This document shows, piece by piece, positions 21,184 through 29,320 of a stretch of DNA of 64,000 nt (positions are counted from its first letter, which is position 1; every line of letters begins with the position of its first letter). This DNA comes from Prolixibacteraceae bacterium (GTDB lineage Bacteria; Bacteroidota; Bacteroidia; Bacteroidales; Prolixibacteraceae): NCBI GenBank assembly GCA_030602265.1, contig JAUWAB010000007.1, forward strand, positions 44,795-108,794, read 5' to 3'. Position numbers and translations under genes: made by a program. The notes under the pieces were generated by a model. That model had not been told where the DNA came from and made no database searches. It worked only from the letters and a program-made list of their open reading frames with translations.

Positions 21184-22464
21184 TCAAAACGGAATATTCT
21201 CGATTTCCCTGGCTATTTCCGCAAGGAAACGGGTAGCCTCGCCCCCGTCTAATGCCCTGTGGTCGTAAGTCAGCGAAAGACCAATCACCGGAACAAACGC
21301 ATAGACTCCGTCACCAAGATCCTTAGGCCTGGGCGTGATGGTACATACGCCCAGGATGGCAGTCTGGGGAAGATTGATCACCGGCGTGAACATCTCCACA
21401 CCGTAATTGCCAAGGTTCGAAACTGTGAAAGATGCAGCCTCCGGACTCAGCAAATCGGGATTTATATTACCCTTGCGGCAACCTTCGGCCAATGTGCGGA
21501 GCTGGCTGGACAGGCCGGTAACCGACAGGTCGTCGGCATTCCGGAGAGCAGGAACCATAAGGCCGCGATCGGTATCCACGGCCAAACCCAGGTTGACCTT
21601 TCTGAAAAACTTCAGCTGGTCACCCAACAGATGAGTATTTACCTGGGGAAATTTTTTCAACGCCCGGATGACGGCAAAACAAACCAGATCATTAACGGTC
21701 ACATTATCGGCAACTATGCCTGCCTCATACTCCTTTTTGAATTTTTTCCGTGCGGCCAGCAGTGCCCTGGCATCGGCACTCAGATGGTGAGTAAGCTGTG
21801 CCGAGTTCTGCAGCGATTGGTGCATAGCCCTGGCAATCAACTTTCGCATATTGGATAGTGGTTTTACCTGAAAATCCTCTCCGGAAGATAAAACCGGAGA
21901 CTCCTTTGGAGCAGGTGTTGCGGCAACTGGCACAGCTTCCGCGTGGGGAGATGCAGCGGAAGGTTTCGCAGTGCGTGAGGTAGCCATCCAGGCTTCTATG
22001 TCTCTGGAAATTATTCGTCCCATCGGACCTGTTCCCTGAATTTGGGCATAATCTACCCCCAAGCCTGAGGCCATCTTCCTGGCCAGCGGAGAAATGCGTA
22101 TCCGGCTGGCGACGCCCTCTTTGACAACGGTTTCCATGGACGTTATAACTGCCGGTTCAGCGCTGGAGTGAGAAACAGTCTCTCCGGCCGCTTCAATTGT
22201 TCCGGCAAACTCACTGATATCTTCGCCTGAAACTCCGATTACGGCAACATTAGCCAGGACCGGCACCTCATCACCCTCCTCAAAAAACCGCACCAGGAGA
22301 ATTCCGTCGGCCTTGGCTTCTTCATCAAAGGCCGCCTTGTCGGTTTCATAAGAAAAGAGAATGTCTCCCGTCTTAACCGGATCCCCGGTCGATTTGTACC
22401 ACTGCCCCAGGATACAGGTTTCAACGGACTGCCCCTGACGGGGCATAATCACTGCTACTGCCAT
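21184..22464 (-). CDS. dihydrolipoamide acyltransferase (E2) of a 2-oxoacid dehydrogenase complex
   Basis: Lipoyl domain (ETDKAAFDEEA), E3-binding motif (RISPLARKMASGLGVDYAQIQGTGPMGRIISRDIE), catalytic SLTYDHRALDGGEATRFL. Confidence 0.92.
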   Translation of the reverse strand: MAVAVIMPRQGQSVETCILGQWYKSTGDPVKTGDILFSYETDKAAFDEEAKADGILLVRFFEEGDEVPVLANVAVIGVSGEDISEFAGTIEAAGETVSHSSAEPAVITSMETVVKEGVASRIRISPLARKMASGLGVDYAQIQGTGPMGRIISRDIEAWMATSRTAKPSAASPHAEAVPVAATPAPKESPVLSSGEDFQVKPLSNMRKLIARAMHQSLQNSAQLTHHLSADARALLAARKKFKKEYEAGIVADNVTVNDLVCFAVIRALKKFPQVNTHLLGDQLKFFRKVNLGLAVDTDRGLMVPALRNADDLSVTGLSSQLRTLAEGCRKGNINPDLLSPEAASFTVSNLGNYGVEMFTPVINLPQTAILGVCTITPRPKDLGDGVYAFVPVIGLSLTYDHRALDGGEATRFLAEIAREIENIPF

Positions 22465-22565
22465 AATACGATTCCAATTAACTTATATTGACAATTCAAA
22501 AAACGCTTAACAAACACAATCATCTGAATTACAGCACATATAATTCAAGATGAATTATTTCGATG

Positions 22566-22597
22566 TAAAAGTAAATATTTTTACTTGTCTATACAAG
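22566..22597 (-). promoter_or_regulatory. predicted E2-E1 promoter CTTG-N20-TACTTTTA overlapped by a GntR-type operator
   Basis: -33 CTTG (22597-22594) lies inside the palindrome ACTTGTCTATACAAGT; -7 TACTTTTA (22573-22566), one mismatch to TAnnTTTG. Confidence 0.5.
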
Positions 22598-22598
22598 T
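22583..22598. promoter_or_regulatory. GntR-family operator candidate ACTTGTCTATACAAGT
   Basis: 6-bp palindromic arms; core GTCTATAC fits the GTnTAnAC core known for GntR/HutC regulators; lies between the divergent GntR gene and the E2-E1 operon. Confidence 0.65.
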
Positions 22599-22637
22599 TA
22601 TAACGCGGTTATTTAAAATATCATTAACTTTGGGATC

Positions 22638-23345
22638 ATGAATACGATGCCACAGTACCGGAAGCTCTATGAAATCTTAAGAAGGCATATCCTATCGGGA
22701 GTCTATGAAGAGGGCAGCCTGCTGCCTTCGGAAAATGAGTTGTGTGCCCTGCACGGCCTTACCCGCCCTACCGTGCGGCAGGCCTTGGAGTCACTGGTCA
22801 AAGATGGCCTGATTGCCAAACGGCAGGGCAAAGGAAGTATTGTCAGAAAACCTCCTCAGAGCATTGGCATATTATCCATAGAAGGTACGGCATCGGCAAT
22901 CGGGGATAAATACCTGAAGACTGTCATCCTGCAAAAACCCGTAATCCGGAAATGGGAAGAAAATTTTCCGTTTGAACTGAGTGAAATTGAACGGGAATCA
23001 GGTGCCATATACCTGGAGAGGTTAAGGTATGTTGATGGAAAACCGGTCTTTTATGACATCAACCATCTGCCCAATATCAATCTGCCCAGGTTTACCAGCC
23101 GGTCACTGGAAAACCGCTCCCTGTTCGAAACCCTCCGCAGCCATTACCAGATCAGGATAAACGGAGGGGAACAGCGGATCCAGGCCATCCGTTGTCCCGA
23201 GGATATTGCCGCACTGCTGAAAATAAAGAAGGGAGATCCAGTACTTTACCTGCAAAGAAAAATGGCAACCAACCGGGAAGGTTTCAACATTTACTCCGTC
23301 ATCTGGTTCAATTCAGCCAGCCACACCATTTTCGGAAGATTCTGA
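22638..23345 (+). CDS. GntR/HutC-type transcriptional regulator with UTRA domain
   Basis: wHTH YRKLYEILRRHILSGVYEEGSLLPSENELCALHGLTRPTVRQALESLVKDGLIAKRQGKGS; UTRA-like C-terminus. Alternative start at ATG 22647. Confidence 0.9.
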   Translation: MNTMPQYRKLYEILRRHILSGVYEEGSLLPSENELCALHGLTRPTVRQALESLVKDGLIAKRQGKGSIVRKPPQSIGILSIEGTASAIGDKYLKTVILQKPVIRKWEENFPFELSEIERESGAIYLERLRYVDGKPVFYDINHLPNINLPRFTSRSLENRSLFETLRSHYQIRINGGEQRIQAIRCPEDIAALLKIKKGDPVLYLQRKMATNREGFNIYSVIWFNSASHTIFGRF

Positions 23346-23487
23346 AAAAACAAGCACTAAAAACATCCAAAGTGTTATGAATTAGTTTAAAATTCAGGCA
23401 TTTTGAAGTTTTTTTATTCATTTTTTCTGATTTTTTACAGTTAAATAGTTTTTTTTCCATATTTGCGGCATCAATAAAATTACTATC

Positions 23488-24804
23488 ATGAAGGTTTTAA
23501 AATTTGGCGGAACATCTGTCGGATCCCCTGAGAATATGCGTATGGTGATGAAAATCATTACCGACGGAGAACAAAAACTGGTCGTTCTGTCTGCCATGTC
23601 GGGCACTACGAATAGCCTGGTCGAAATTTCGAAACATCTTTACAATAAGGATGCCCAGGCTGCCCGTTCGGTAATCAAAGCACTCAGGGACAAATACGAT
23701 AAGGTTGTGGATGAGTTATATTCTGCAGACCATTATAAACAGAAAGGAGCTGCCGTCATAGCTGAAGTATTCGGGCTTCTGGAAGGTCTGACCAGCAAGG
23801 AATTTAACGAGTGGGATGAAAAAGTGGCCCTTGCGCAGGGAGAATTGATTTCCACCCGGCTTTTTACCCTTTTAATGGAAGAAAACGGCCATCGTACAGA
23901 ACTTCTTCCGGCACTCGACTTTATGAGAGTTGATGAAGAACGCGCTGCCGACATGGAGGCAATCGAGACCCTTCTGTCAGAGATTATGGCCGGTACGCCC
24001 AAAGTCAAATATTATATAACCCAAGGCTTCATCTGCCGAGATGCTGAAGGCAGGATCGACAACCTGGAAAGGGGCGGAAGCGATTACACTGCCTCATTAG
24101 TGGGAGCTGCACTTGATGCTGATGAGATCCAGATCTGGACGGACATTGACGGATTTCACAATAACGACCCCCGTTTTGTAGCCAATACGAGAAAGATTGA
24201 CCAGCTTTCCTTTAATGAAGCAGCTGAGCTTGCTTACTTCGGTGCAAAAATCCTGCACCCTCAGACCATCTCTCCGGCCAGGGTGAAAAACATTCCGGTA
24301 AGACTGAAAAACACAATGAATCCAGGCGACGGCGGCACCCTGATTACCACGGTTTCTGACGGAACAGGTATAAAGGCAGTAGCTGCCAAAGATGGAATTA
24401 CGGCCATCAAAATACGGTCAGGACGAATGTTCATGGCGTATGGTTTCCTGAAAAGGGTATTTGAGGTTTTTGAAACGTTCAAAACCCCGATCGATATGAT
24501 TACCACCTCTGAGGTGGCCGTATCGCTCACCATTGACAATACAAAATACCTGAAAGAAATCGGCAGCCAGTTGCTGCAGTTCGGAGAGGTGGAGATCGAC
24601 CAGGATATGAGTATCATTTGTATCGTGGGCGACATCATCAGGGAAGAAACCGGATTTGCATCCAGGGTTTTTAATGCTTTAGATGGAATACCGATCCGGA
24701 TGATCTCATACGGAGGAAGCCGTTACAATATTTCCGTACTGGTTCCTACCAGCCATAAGCAGACAACGCTGCAAACACTGAGTGATAAGCTGCTCAACGA
24801 ATAA
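23488..24804 (+). CDS. aspartate kinase (monofunctional, ACT-domain)
   Basis: MKVLKFGGTSVGSPENMRMV; ERGGSDYTASLVGAAL; C-terminal ACT-like domains. Confidence 0.92.
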   Translation: MKVLKFGGTSVGSPENMRMVMKIITDGEQKLVVLSAMSGTTNSLVEISKHLYNKDAQAARSVIKALRDKYDKVVDELYSADHYKQKGAAVIAEVFGLLEGLTSKEFNEWDEKVALAQGELISTRLFTLLMEENGHRTELLPALDFMRVDEERAADMEAIETLLSEIMAGTPKVKYYITQGFICRDAEGRIDNLERGGSDYTASLVGAALDADEIQIWTDIDGFHNNDPRFVANTRKIDQLSFNEAAELAYFGAKILHPQTISPARVKNIPVRLKNTMNPGDGGTLITTVSDGTGIKAVAAKDGITAIKIRSGRMFMAYGFLKRVFEVFETFKTPIDMITTSEVAVSLTIDNTKYLKEIGSQLLQFGEVEIDQDMSIICIVGDIIREETGFASRVFNALDGIPIRMISYGGSRYNISVLVPTSHKQTTLQTLSDKLLNE

Positions 24805-24808
24805 ATAA

Positions 24809-24874
24809 AAAGCCCGCTGTAATCATCTCTGGTGCAAACCACCTGTTAAAGACTAAATTACAACGGGCTTTTTT
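24809..24874. terminator. bidirectional terminator between convergent genes
   Basis: AAAGCCCGCTGTAAT / ATTACAACGGGCTTT, 15-bp stem with one mismatch, flanked by A- and T-tracts. Confidence 0.75.
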
Positions 24875-24888
24875 CATGGTCCGACCGG

Positions 24889-26172
24889 TCACTTTTTCAC
24901 CGGAATCTGTCCCTTCAGTACAATATTCTGGATATTTGAATAATCATACAGATAGAAACCATCGCTCCCGATCATAAACAAAAGGCCATTCACCGGGATG
25001 ACATCGTAGGTTTTAATATTGGGGAAAGAGGCAATTTGGTTGTTACCTACCCTGGTTTTGTCGGATGCATTAAATACCTTTAATCCTGCATCACCGTCGC
25101 ACACAAACAGGATATCCCCGTCAATACCAAGACCATAGGGACTATTCATATTAAACGACCCCACCAACAGGTTGCTTTTATAACCTGCCCCAAGCTGAAT
25201 GACATCCAGCCGGTTGGTGGTACTCCTGCACACCTGTCCGCCCCTCAGGGTCACATAGGCATAGCCGTCGGAAACCACTACCGGGTCACAACTGGTCACA
25301 TGCCAGAAGTTGGAAACATATTTGGGTGCCAGAGGCACTTCCAGGCTGAGGATTATCATACCCGACATGGTGCCCAGAAACATATGGTTATCATAGATGA
25401 ACATGGTTTCCACGTCCCAGCCAACGTTTTGTTTGCCGGCGTTAACCGGAGAGGCAGGCAACCTGACATCAAACATATAGCAGTTGCTGTTGTCGACAGC
25501 ATAGAGGTAGTCACCATACAGTCCGAACCGGGCCATAGAACCACCTATACCGGAAGCAGATCCTGAAGATCCCCCTACCCCACCTGACGAATTGGAATAG
25601 GAAGCGTCCAGTTGCATTCTTCCTCCCCACATGGGATAGACCGGGTAATAACGGTATTCCATTTCCTGCCTGACCTTTTTGATTTCCCAGTCAATGACCA
25701 CTCCCTTATCCTTGTCCACTTCGGCCATCCGGAAGTTGTTATCAGCTGGAGGCACGAGGTAAGGAAGGACATCCTTCAGCCTGGCCACTTCACGGATATT
25801 GTTCAGATCAGAGACATCGATGGCCACCAGGTCAATATAGCTGTCGGCATACAAGGTACTTTGCCGGATGGCGATATCCACGCAACCGGGGACTTCGATG
25901 AACCCCCTTTTCTGCGGACTGGAGGGATTCTGCAGGTCGATGATATGGACACCTTTACGGTCTTCGACCACGAAAATATAGTTATCCTTAAAATAGATCT
26001 TTCCGGGCTTCTCCAGATCACGCGCAGCGGTGGACTTAACAGCCAGGCGGAGATCCTCATAACTCATGTAAACCGGGGAATTAGCCGTAAACACTTCGGT
26101 ATAGGTATCCATACAGGCTGAAAAGACCACTGTCAGTGCGATAAATGCAAACAAACGATATATGATTTTCAT
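24889..26172 (-). CDS. LVIVD-repeat lipoprotein
   Basis: Lipobox VVFSACMD; repeats of the type VHIIDLQNPSSPQKRGFIEVPG and LVAIDVSDLNNIREVARL. Confidence 0.8.
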   Translation of the reverse strand: MKIIYRLFAFIALTVVFSACMDTYTEVFTANSPVYMSYEDLRLAVKSTAARDLEKPGKIYFKDNYIFVVEDRKGVHIIDLQNPSSPQKRGFIEVPGCVDIAIRQSTLYADSYIDLVAIDVSDLNNIREVARLKDVLPYLVPPADNNFRMAEVDKDKGVVIDWEIKKVRQEMEYRYYPVYPMWGGRMQLDASYSNSSGGVGGSSGSASGIGGSMARFGLYGDYLYAVDNSNCYMFDVRLPASPVNAGKQNVGWDVETMFIYDNHMFLGTMSGMIILSLEVPLAPKYVSNFWHVTSCDPVVVSDGYAYVTLRGGQVCRSTTNRLDVIQLGAGYKSNLLVGSFNMNSPYGLGIDGDILFVCDGDAGLKVFNASDKTRVGNNQIASFPNIKTYDVIPVNGLLFMIGSDGFYLYDYSNIQNIVLKGQIPVKK

Positions 26173-26179
26173 AGCTTTC

Positions 26180-26989
26180 TTAATTTATGATAAGACCAAA
26201 CTTAACAGACAGGCGGTTGAAATCCACATCCAGGTTATACTCGTTATCTCCGCTGTAACGAAGCCTGTGAAAACGGTAACCGACCGCAAACGTGAAGCCG
26301 TAACCAGTCCGGGACTGACTGATAAATCCGACCGCCGGATTCAGTAAAAAACCGCCCTTAGCCTTTAACGCGCTCTGGTTTATGGGCATAGGCCCCGGCC
26401 AAATGACGCTTGAATAAACGCTCTCCGGCACGATATTGTAGTAAAGCGTTCTTGAGTTTTCGGCAGGTACCTGATAACCCGCCTGCAGAACAGCATATGG
26501 TGAAAACCGGGTATCGCGCAACCGGTACAACAGGTTTGCAGACAAAGGCAGATAGGTCTCTTTCAGGAATTCCACCCCAACACCGGCACCCGCCGAAAGG
26601 TTATTCCAGAAGGTGTAATTCAGGGATGTCCCTACGCTGAGCGGAGCCGACTGGCTGTTATCCGGATTCCCTGCAAGTACGCCGATCTCCGATAAACTGA
26701 ACCAGCGTGAAGGCTGGATAAAGCCTTCATTGAACTCAGGATCCGGGGCATACTGCCTTGCCGGTCGCTGGCTTGTAACCAGCTCAACTTCAGAGGTATT
26801 GAATATCCAGGTATTCCGGCCGGATACTACCCTAAGTTTTTCAAGGTCATTGGAATAGAGGTACCTTCCCTTGATAACCACGCCATCTTTGAGATGAATG
26901 TACCCCCTTTCATAAACGCCATAGGGTGCTTGCCCATGGCTTACCATTGCGAACAGTAACGCAAAAACAAAAGTCAGTAGTTTATACAT
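26180..26989 (-). CDS. outer-membrane beta-barrel protein, uncharacterised
   Basis: Signal peptide; alternating barrel strands in the C-terminal half; 7 bp from the downstream LVIVD lipoprotein. Confidence 0.65.
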   Translation of the reverse strand: MYKLLTFVFALLFAMVSHGQAPYGVYERGYIHLKDGVVIKGRYLYSNDLEKLRVVSGRNTWIFNTSEVELVTSQRPARQYAPDPEFNEGFIQPSRWFSLSEIGVLAGNPDNSQSAPLSVGTSLNYTFWNNLSAGAGVGVEFLKETYLPLSANLLYRLRDTRFSPYAVLQAGYQVPAENSRTLYYNIVPESVYSSVIWPGPMPINQSALKAKGGFLLNPAVGFISQSRTGYGFTFAVGYRFHRLRYSGDNEYNLDVDFNRLSVKFGLIIN

Positions 26990-27007
26990 GTCAGTTACGG
27001 TTTTTCT

Positions 27008-27036
27008 TTAGATGGGATAACTTTGCGGAAGGTTGC
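27008..27036 (-). promoter_or_regulatory. ECF-type promoter P3: GCAACCTT-N14-CATCTAA upstream of the 26180-26989 gene
   Basis: Minus strand -35 GCAACCTT (27036-27029), 14-nt spacer, -10 CATCTAA (27014-27008); same sequence and spacing as 29097-29125. Confidence 0.65.
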
Positions 27037-27050
27037 GTCCAGGATATTAA

Positions 27051-28445
27051 TCAGAATTCATAACTGATCCCTGTGAATACGCCAACCCTCCATGGTTTAA
27101 AATTCACATCCCCGCTGTGGTTGATCGAATTAAGATAGTAGCTCAGTCGAGGCTCTACAGACAGGGAGAGATTCCTGCCCATGGCGTATATCAGTCCGAC
27201 CCCTGCATTTCCGGAGAAATTTACGGTAGAAATATCCCTGGTGCTGCCAACCAGTTGCCTGTCACCGTTATTATCCATAAAAACATGGTTTCCGACGACG
27301 AAGCTGGTACTTAAACCCCCTACGAGTTCAACATCCAGCTTTGAATCGACCACCTGATACCGGGCAAACAAAGGGACTTCGACAAAATCAAAAACCTGGG
27401 AAAACTCGCCGGGTGTCAGCATTGCCGTGGACAATCCGAAGGAAGTCTCCGGCATGGAAACCAGTTCCACATTGGCAGGAGTATGGCTGAAGGCAATCAC
27501 CCCGGCGGTGCTGTTCATGGCCATCTGCCCGCGGTTCACTGATACACCGGTATTGAAGTACTTTTCTGCAGCTCCCGGTGCACTTACATAATCATATTGG
27601 GCACGGTTGCCTGAAAACATGGGGGAGTTTGAGGAGTTACCCCCGTTTCGGGAGTAGTACATCCCACTTTCAACCCTCCATCGCGAAGCTGTTTTGTATT
27701 GAAGAGAAAAACCACCGCCCATATTTGCCCGAGCATCGGCATCGGAGTAGGTCATATTTCTTGCGTATACCTGACTATGGCTTGCCGAATGGGAGGAGTA
27801 GCCCGGAGAAAGATGAACCCCGACTTTCCAGGCCGCATTAATGTCGGATTCACCAGATGCGGTTATCGCCATGTTGCCGGCAATAATCAGCTTATCGGCT
27901 TCACTTAGTTTATCCGCGGAAATGGTTTCAGATTTCACACCGGGCATTGATTCCTCCCTGAATGAATCATAGGCAATATAGGCTTTGATGGCTGACATTA
28001 GGGACATGCTCTCTTTTTCGGGCCGGGTAACATTGGGAAATCCTGCCGGCCGGGAGCCAGAAGCGTCGGGATATCCGGATGGGACCTCAGATGAAATCGA
28101 AGACCCCGGAAGCTTACCGGTAATTTCTGTGGCTGCAGGAGAGGCTTCAGTATCTGTAATGGAAGAAGTAGCGGAAGGCAATACAGAAGGCTCAGCCGGT
28201 TGTACCCTTTCAGCCAGTCCTCTATGACCGGGGCCCGACCAGTCAGGCACAAGCACGCCCGCCATAACGGCAAGCAGCAGGACTGCAGCCGCAGCCAGCC
28301 TGCGGAGGTATATAATCCTTTTATGCCCGCGTACGGCGTTCATCTCTGACCGGATGCCCTGCCAAATACGCTCAGGCGGTTCGGCAGAAAAATTCTCCAG
28401 CCTTCCGCGAAGCAATTCATCCCATCTCTCTTCTCCGTTTCTCAT
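27051..28445 (-). CDS. sigma-factor-linked membrane protein: cytoplasmic N-terminus, one TM, C-terminal outer-membrane beta-barrel-like region
   Basis: RWDELLRGRLENFSAEPPERIWQGIRSEM (anti-sigma-like N-terminus), LAAAAVLLLAVMAGVLV TM, C-terminal barrel-like strands ending ...GISYEF. ATG overlaps the sigma gene stop. Confidence 0.75.
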   Translation of the reverse strand: MRNGEERWDELLRGRLENFSAEPPERIWQGIRSEMNAVRGHKRIIYLRRLAAAAVLLLAVMAGVLVPDWSGPGHRGLAERVQPAEPSVLPSATSSITDTEASPAATEITGKLPGSSISSEVPSGYPDASGSRPAGFPNVTRPEKESMSLMSAIKAYIAYDSFREESMPGVKSETISADKLSEADKLIIAGNMAITASGESDINAAWKVGVHLSPGYSSHSASHSQVYARNMTYSDADARANMGGGFSLQYKTASRWRVESGMYYSRNGGNSSNSPMFSGNRAQYDYVSAPGAAEKYFNTGVSVNRGQMAMNSTAGVIAFSHTPANVELVSMPETSFGLSTAMLTPGEFSQVFDFVEVPLFARYQVVDSKLDVELVGGLSTSFVVGNHVFMDNNGDRQLVGSTRDISTVNFSGNAGVGLIYAMGRNLSLSVEPRLSYYLNSINHSGDVNFKPWRVGVFTGISYEF

Positions 28446-29002
28446 ATAGAGTACTTCCTGTTTTTTTTCATTTCACCATAATGGATTTCCACCTTATGCC
28501 TTAATAATTCTCTGGCCCGCGAAAGGTTAGACTTCGAGGTTCCTTCAGAGATTCCGAGTTCCTTACCGATCTCCTGATGACTGTATCCCTCCATGACGTA
28601 TAAGTTGAATACCAGGCGATACTGGGGAGGCAATTCCCGGATCAGGCCCACCAGGTCTTCAAGCGGGAGCCCGGCCATCGCTTCATCCGGATTTGTCGCC
28701 ATGTCATGCTTCCCGATTTCATCCACATACAACACTGGCTGGTTTTTCCGGTACCGGTCAAGGGCCGTATTGACCATGATCCGCCTTACCCATCCCTCAA
28801 AAGAACCCTCGTGCCTGAAATCCTTCAGCTTTGTAAAGACCGTGATGAAACCATCCTGCAGATTATCTTCAGCCTCAGCGGTATCTCTGGCGTACCGCAG
28901 ACAAACCCCAAACATTTTTGGCGCCAGCATGCGGTATAACTTTTCGTGGGCCCGGTGATCCCCCGAAACGCAGGCATCAATTATTTTCCTGATGTCTTCC
29001 AA
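28442..29002 (-). CDS. ECF-type RNA polymerase sigma-70 factor
   Basis: Sigma region 2 (YRMLAPKMFGVCLRYARDTAEAEDNLQDGFITVFTKLKDFRHEGSFEGWVRRIMVNTALDRYRK) and region 4 (PPQYRLVFNLYVMEGYSHQEIGKELGISEGTSKSNLSRARELLR). Confidence 0.95.
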   Translation of the reverse strand: MEDIRKIIDACVSGDHRAHEKLYRMLAPKMFGVCLRYARDTAEAEDNLQDGFITVFTKLKDFRHEGSFEGWVRRIMVNTALDRYRKNQPVLYVDEIGKHDMATNPDEAMAGLPLEDLVGLIRELPPQYRLVFNLYVMEGYSHQEIGKELGISEGTSKSNLSRARELLRHKVEIHYGEMKKNRKYSI

Positions 29003-29022
29003 GCTAAGTTTCCAATTTTTCT

Positions 29023-29030
29023 CAAAAATA
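29023..29030 (-). promoter_or_regulatory. Bacteroidota primary-sigma -7 box (TATTTTTG) upstream of the ECF sigma gene
   Basis: Minus strand TATTTTTG, about 20 nt before the ATG; an upstream GGATAAT-N8-ATTATCC inverted repeat (29032-29053) occupies the spacer. Confidence 0.5.
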
Positions 29031-29096
29031 CGGATAATTACCGGCTATTATCCACACAATATGCCGTTGCCGTCATTTCAATCGCACAGTTTACCC

Positions 29097-29125
29097 TTAG
29101 ATGAATTCCACCTGAAAAAGGTTGC
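29097..29125 (-). promoter_or_regulatory. ECF-type promoter P1: GCAACCTT-N14-CATCTAA driving the sigma operon
   Basis: -35 GCAACCTT (29125-29118), 14-nt spacer, -10 CATCTAA (29103-29097). Confidence 0.7.
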
Positions 29126-29151
29126 GTGACCAAAAAATATTCAGCACAGGC

Positions 29152-29179
29152 GCAACCTTACAGTTTCTGTTTACGTCAA
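29152..29179 (+). promoter_or_regulatory. ECF-type promoter P2: GCAACCTT-N14-CGTCAA driving the serpins
   Basis: -35 GCAACCTT (29152-29159), 14-nt spacer, -10 CGTCAA (29174-29179); diverges from P1. Confidence 0.65.
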
Positions 29180-29320
29180 TTCTAATATCCTGAACTTCTT
29201 TGTTTTGGACTGAAACCTTCCGGGAAGCCAAGGGAAGACGGGTCAAGTCACGGCAAACCGGTGACGGATGTGGGTTCCGCGGAAAACGGCCAGGAACGCA
29301 ATAACAAGGATGTTTACAAA

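Noticed and set aside
21477-21484. Additional GCAACCTT match inside the E2 gene
   Set aside because: No C[AG]TC -10 at 14-nt spacing and it lies within coding sequence; likewise the matches near 35463, 50772 and the AAGGTTGCG at ~29599 in serpin 1.
29261-29320. GTG-started N-terminal extension of serpin 1
   Set aside because: The extension would precede a classical lipoprotein signal peptide starting at ATG 29321 and overlaps predicted RNA structure.
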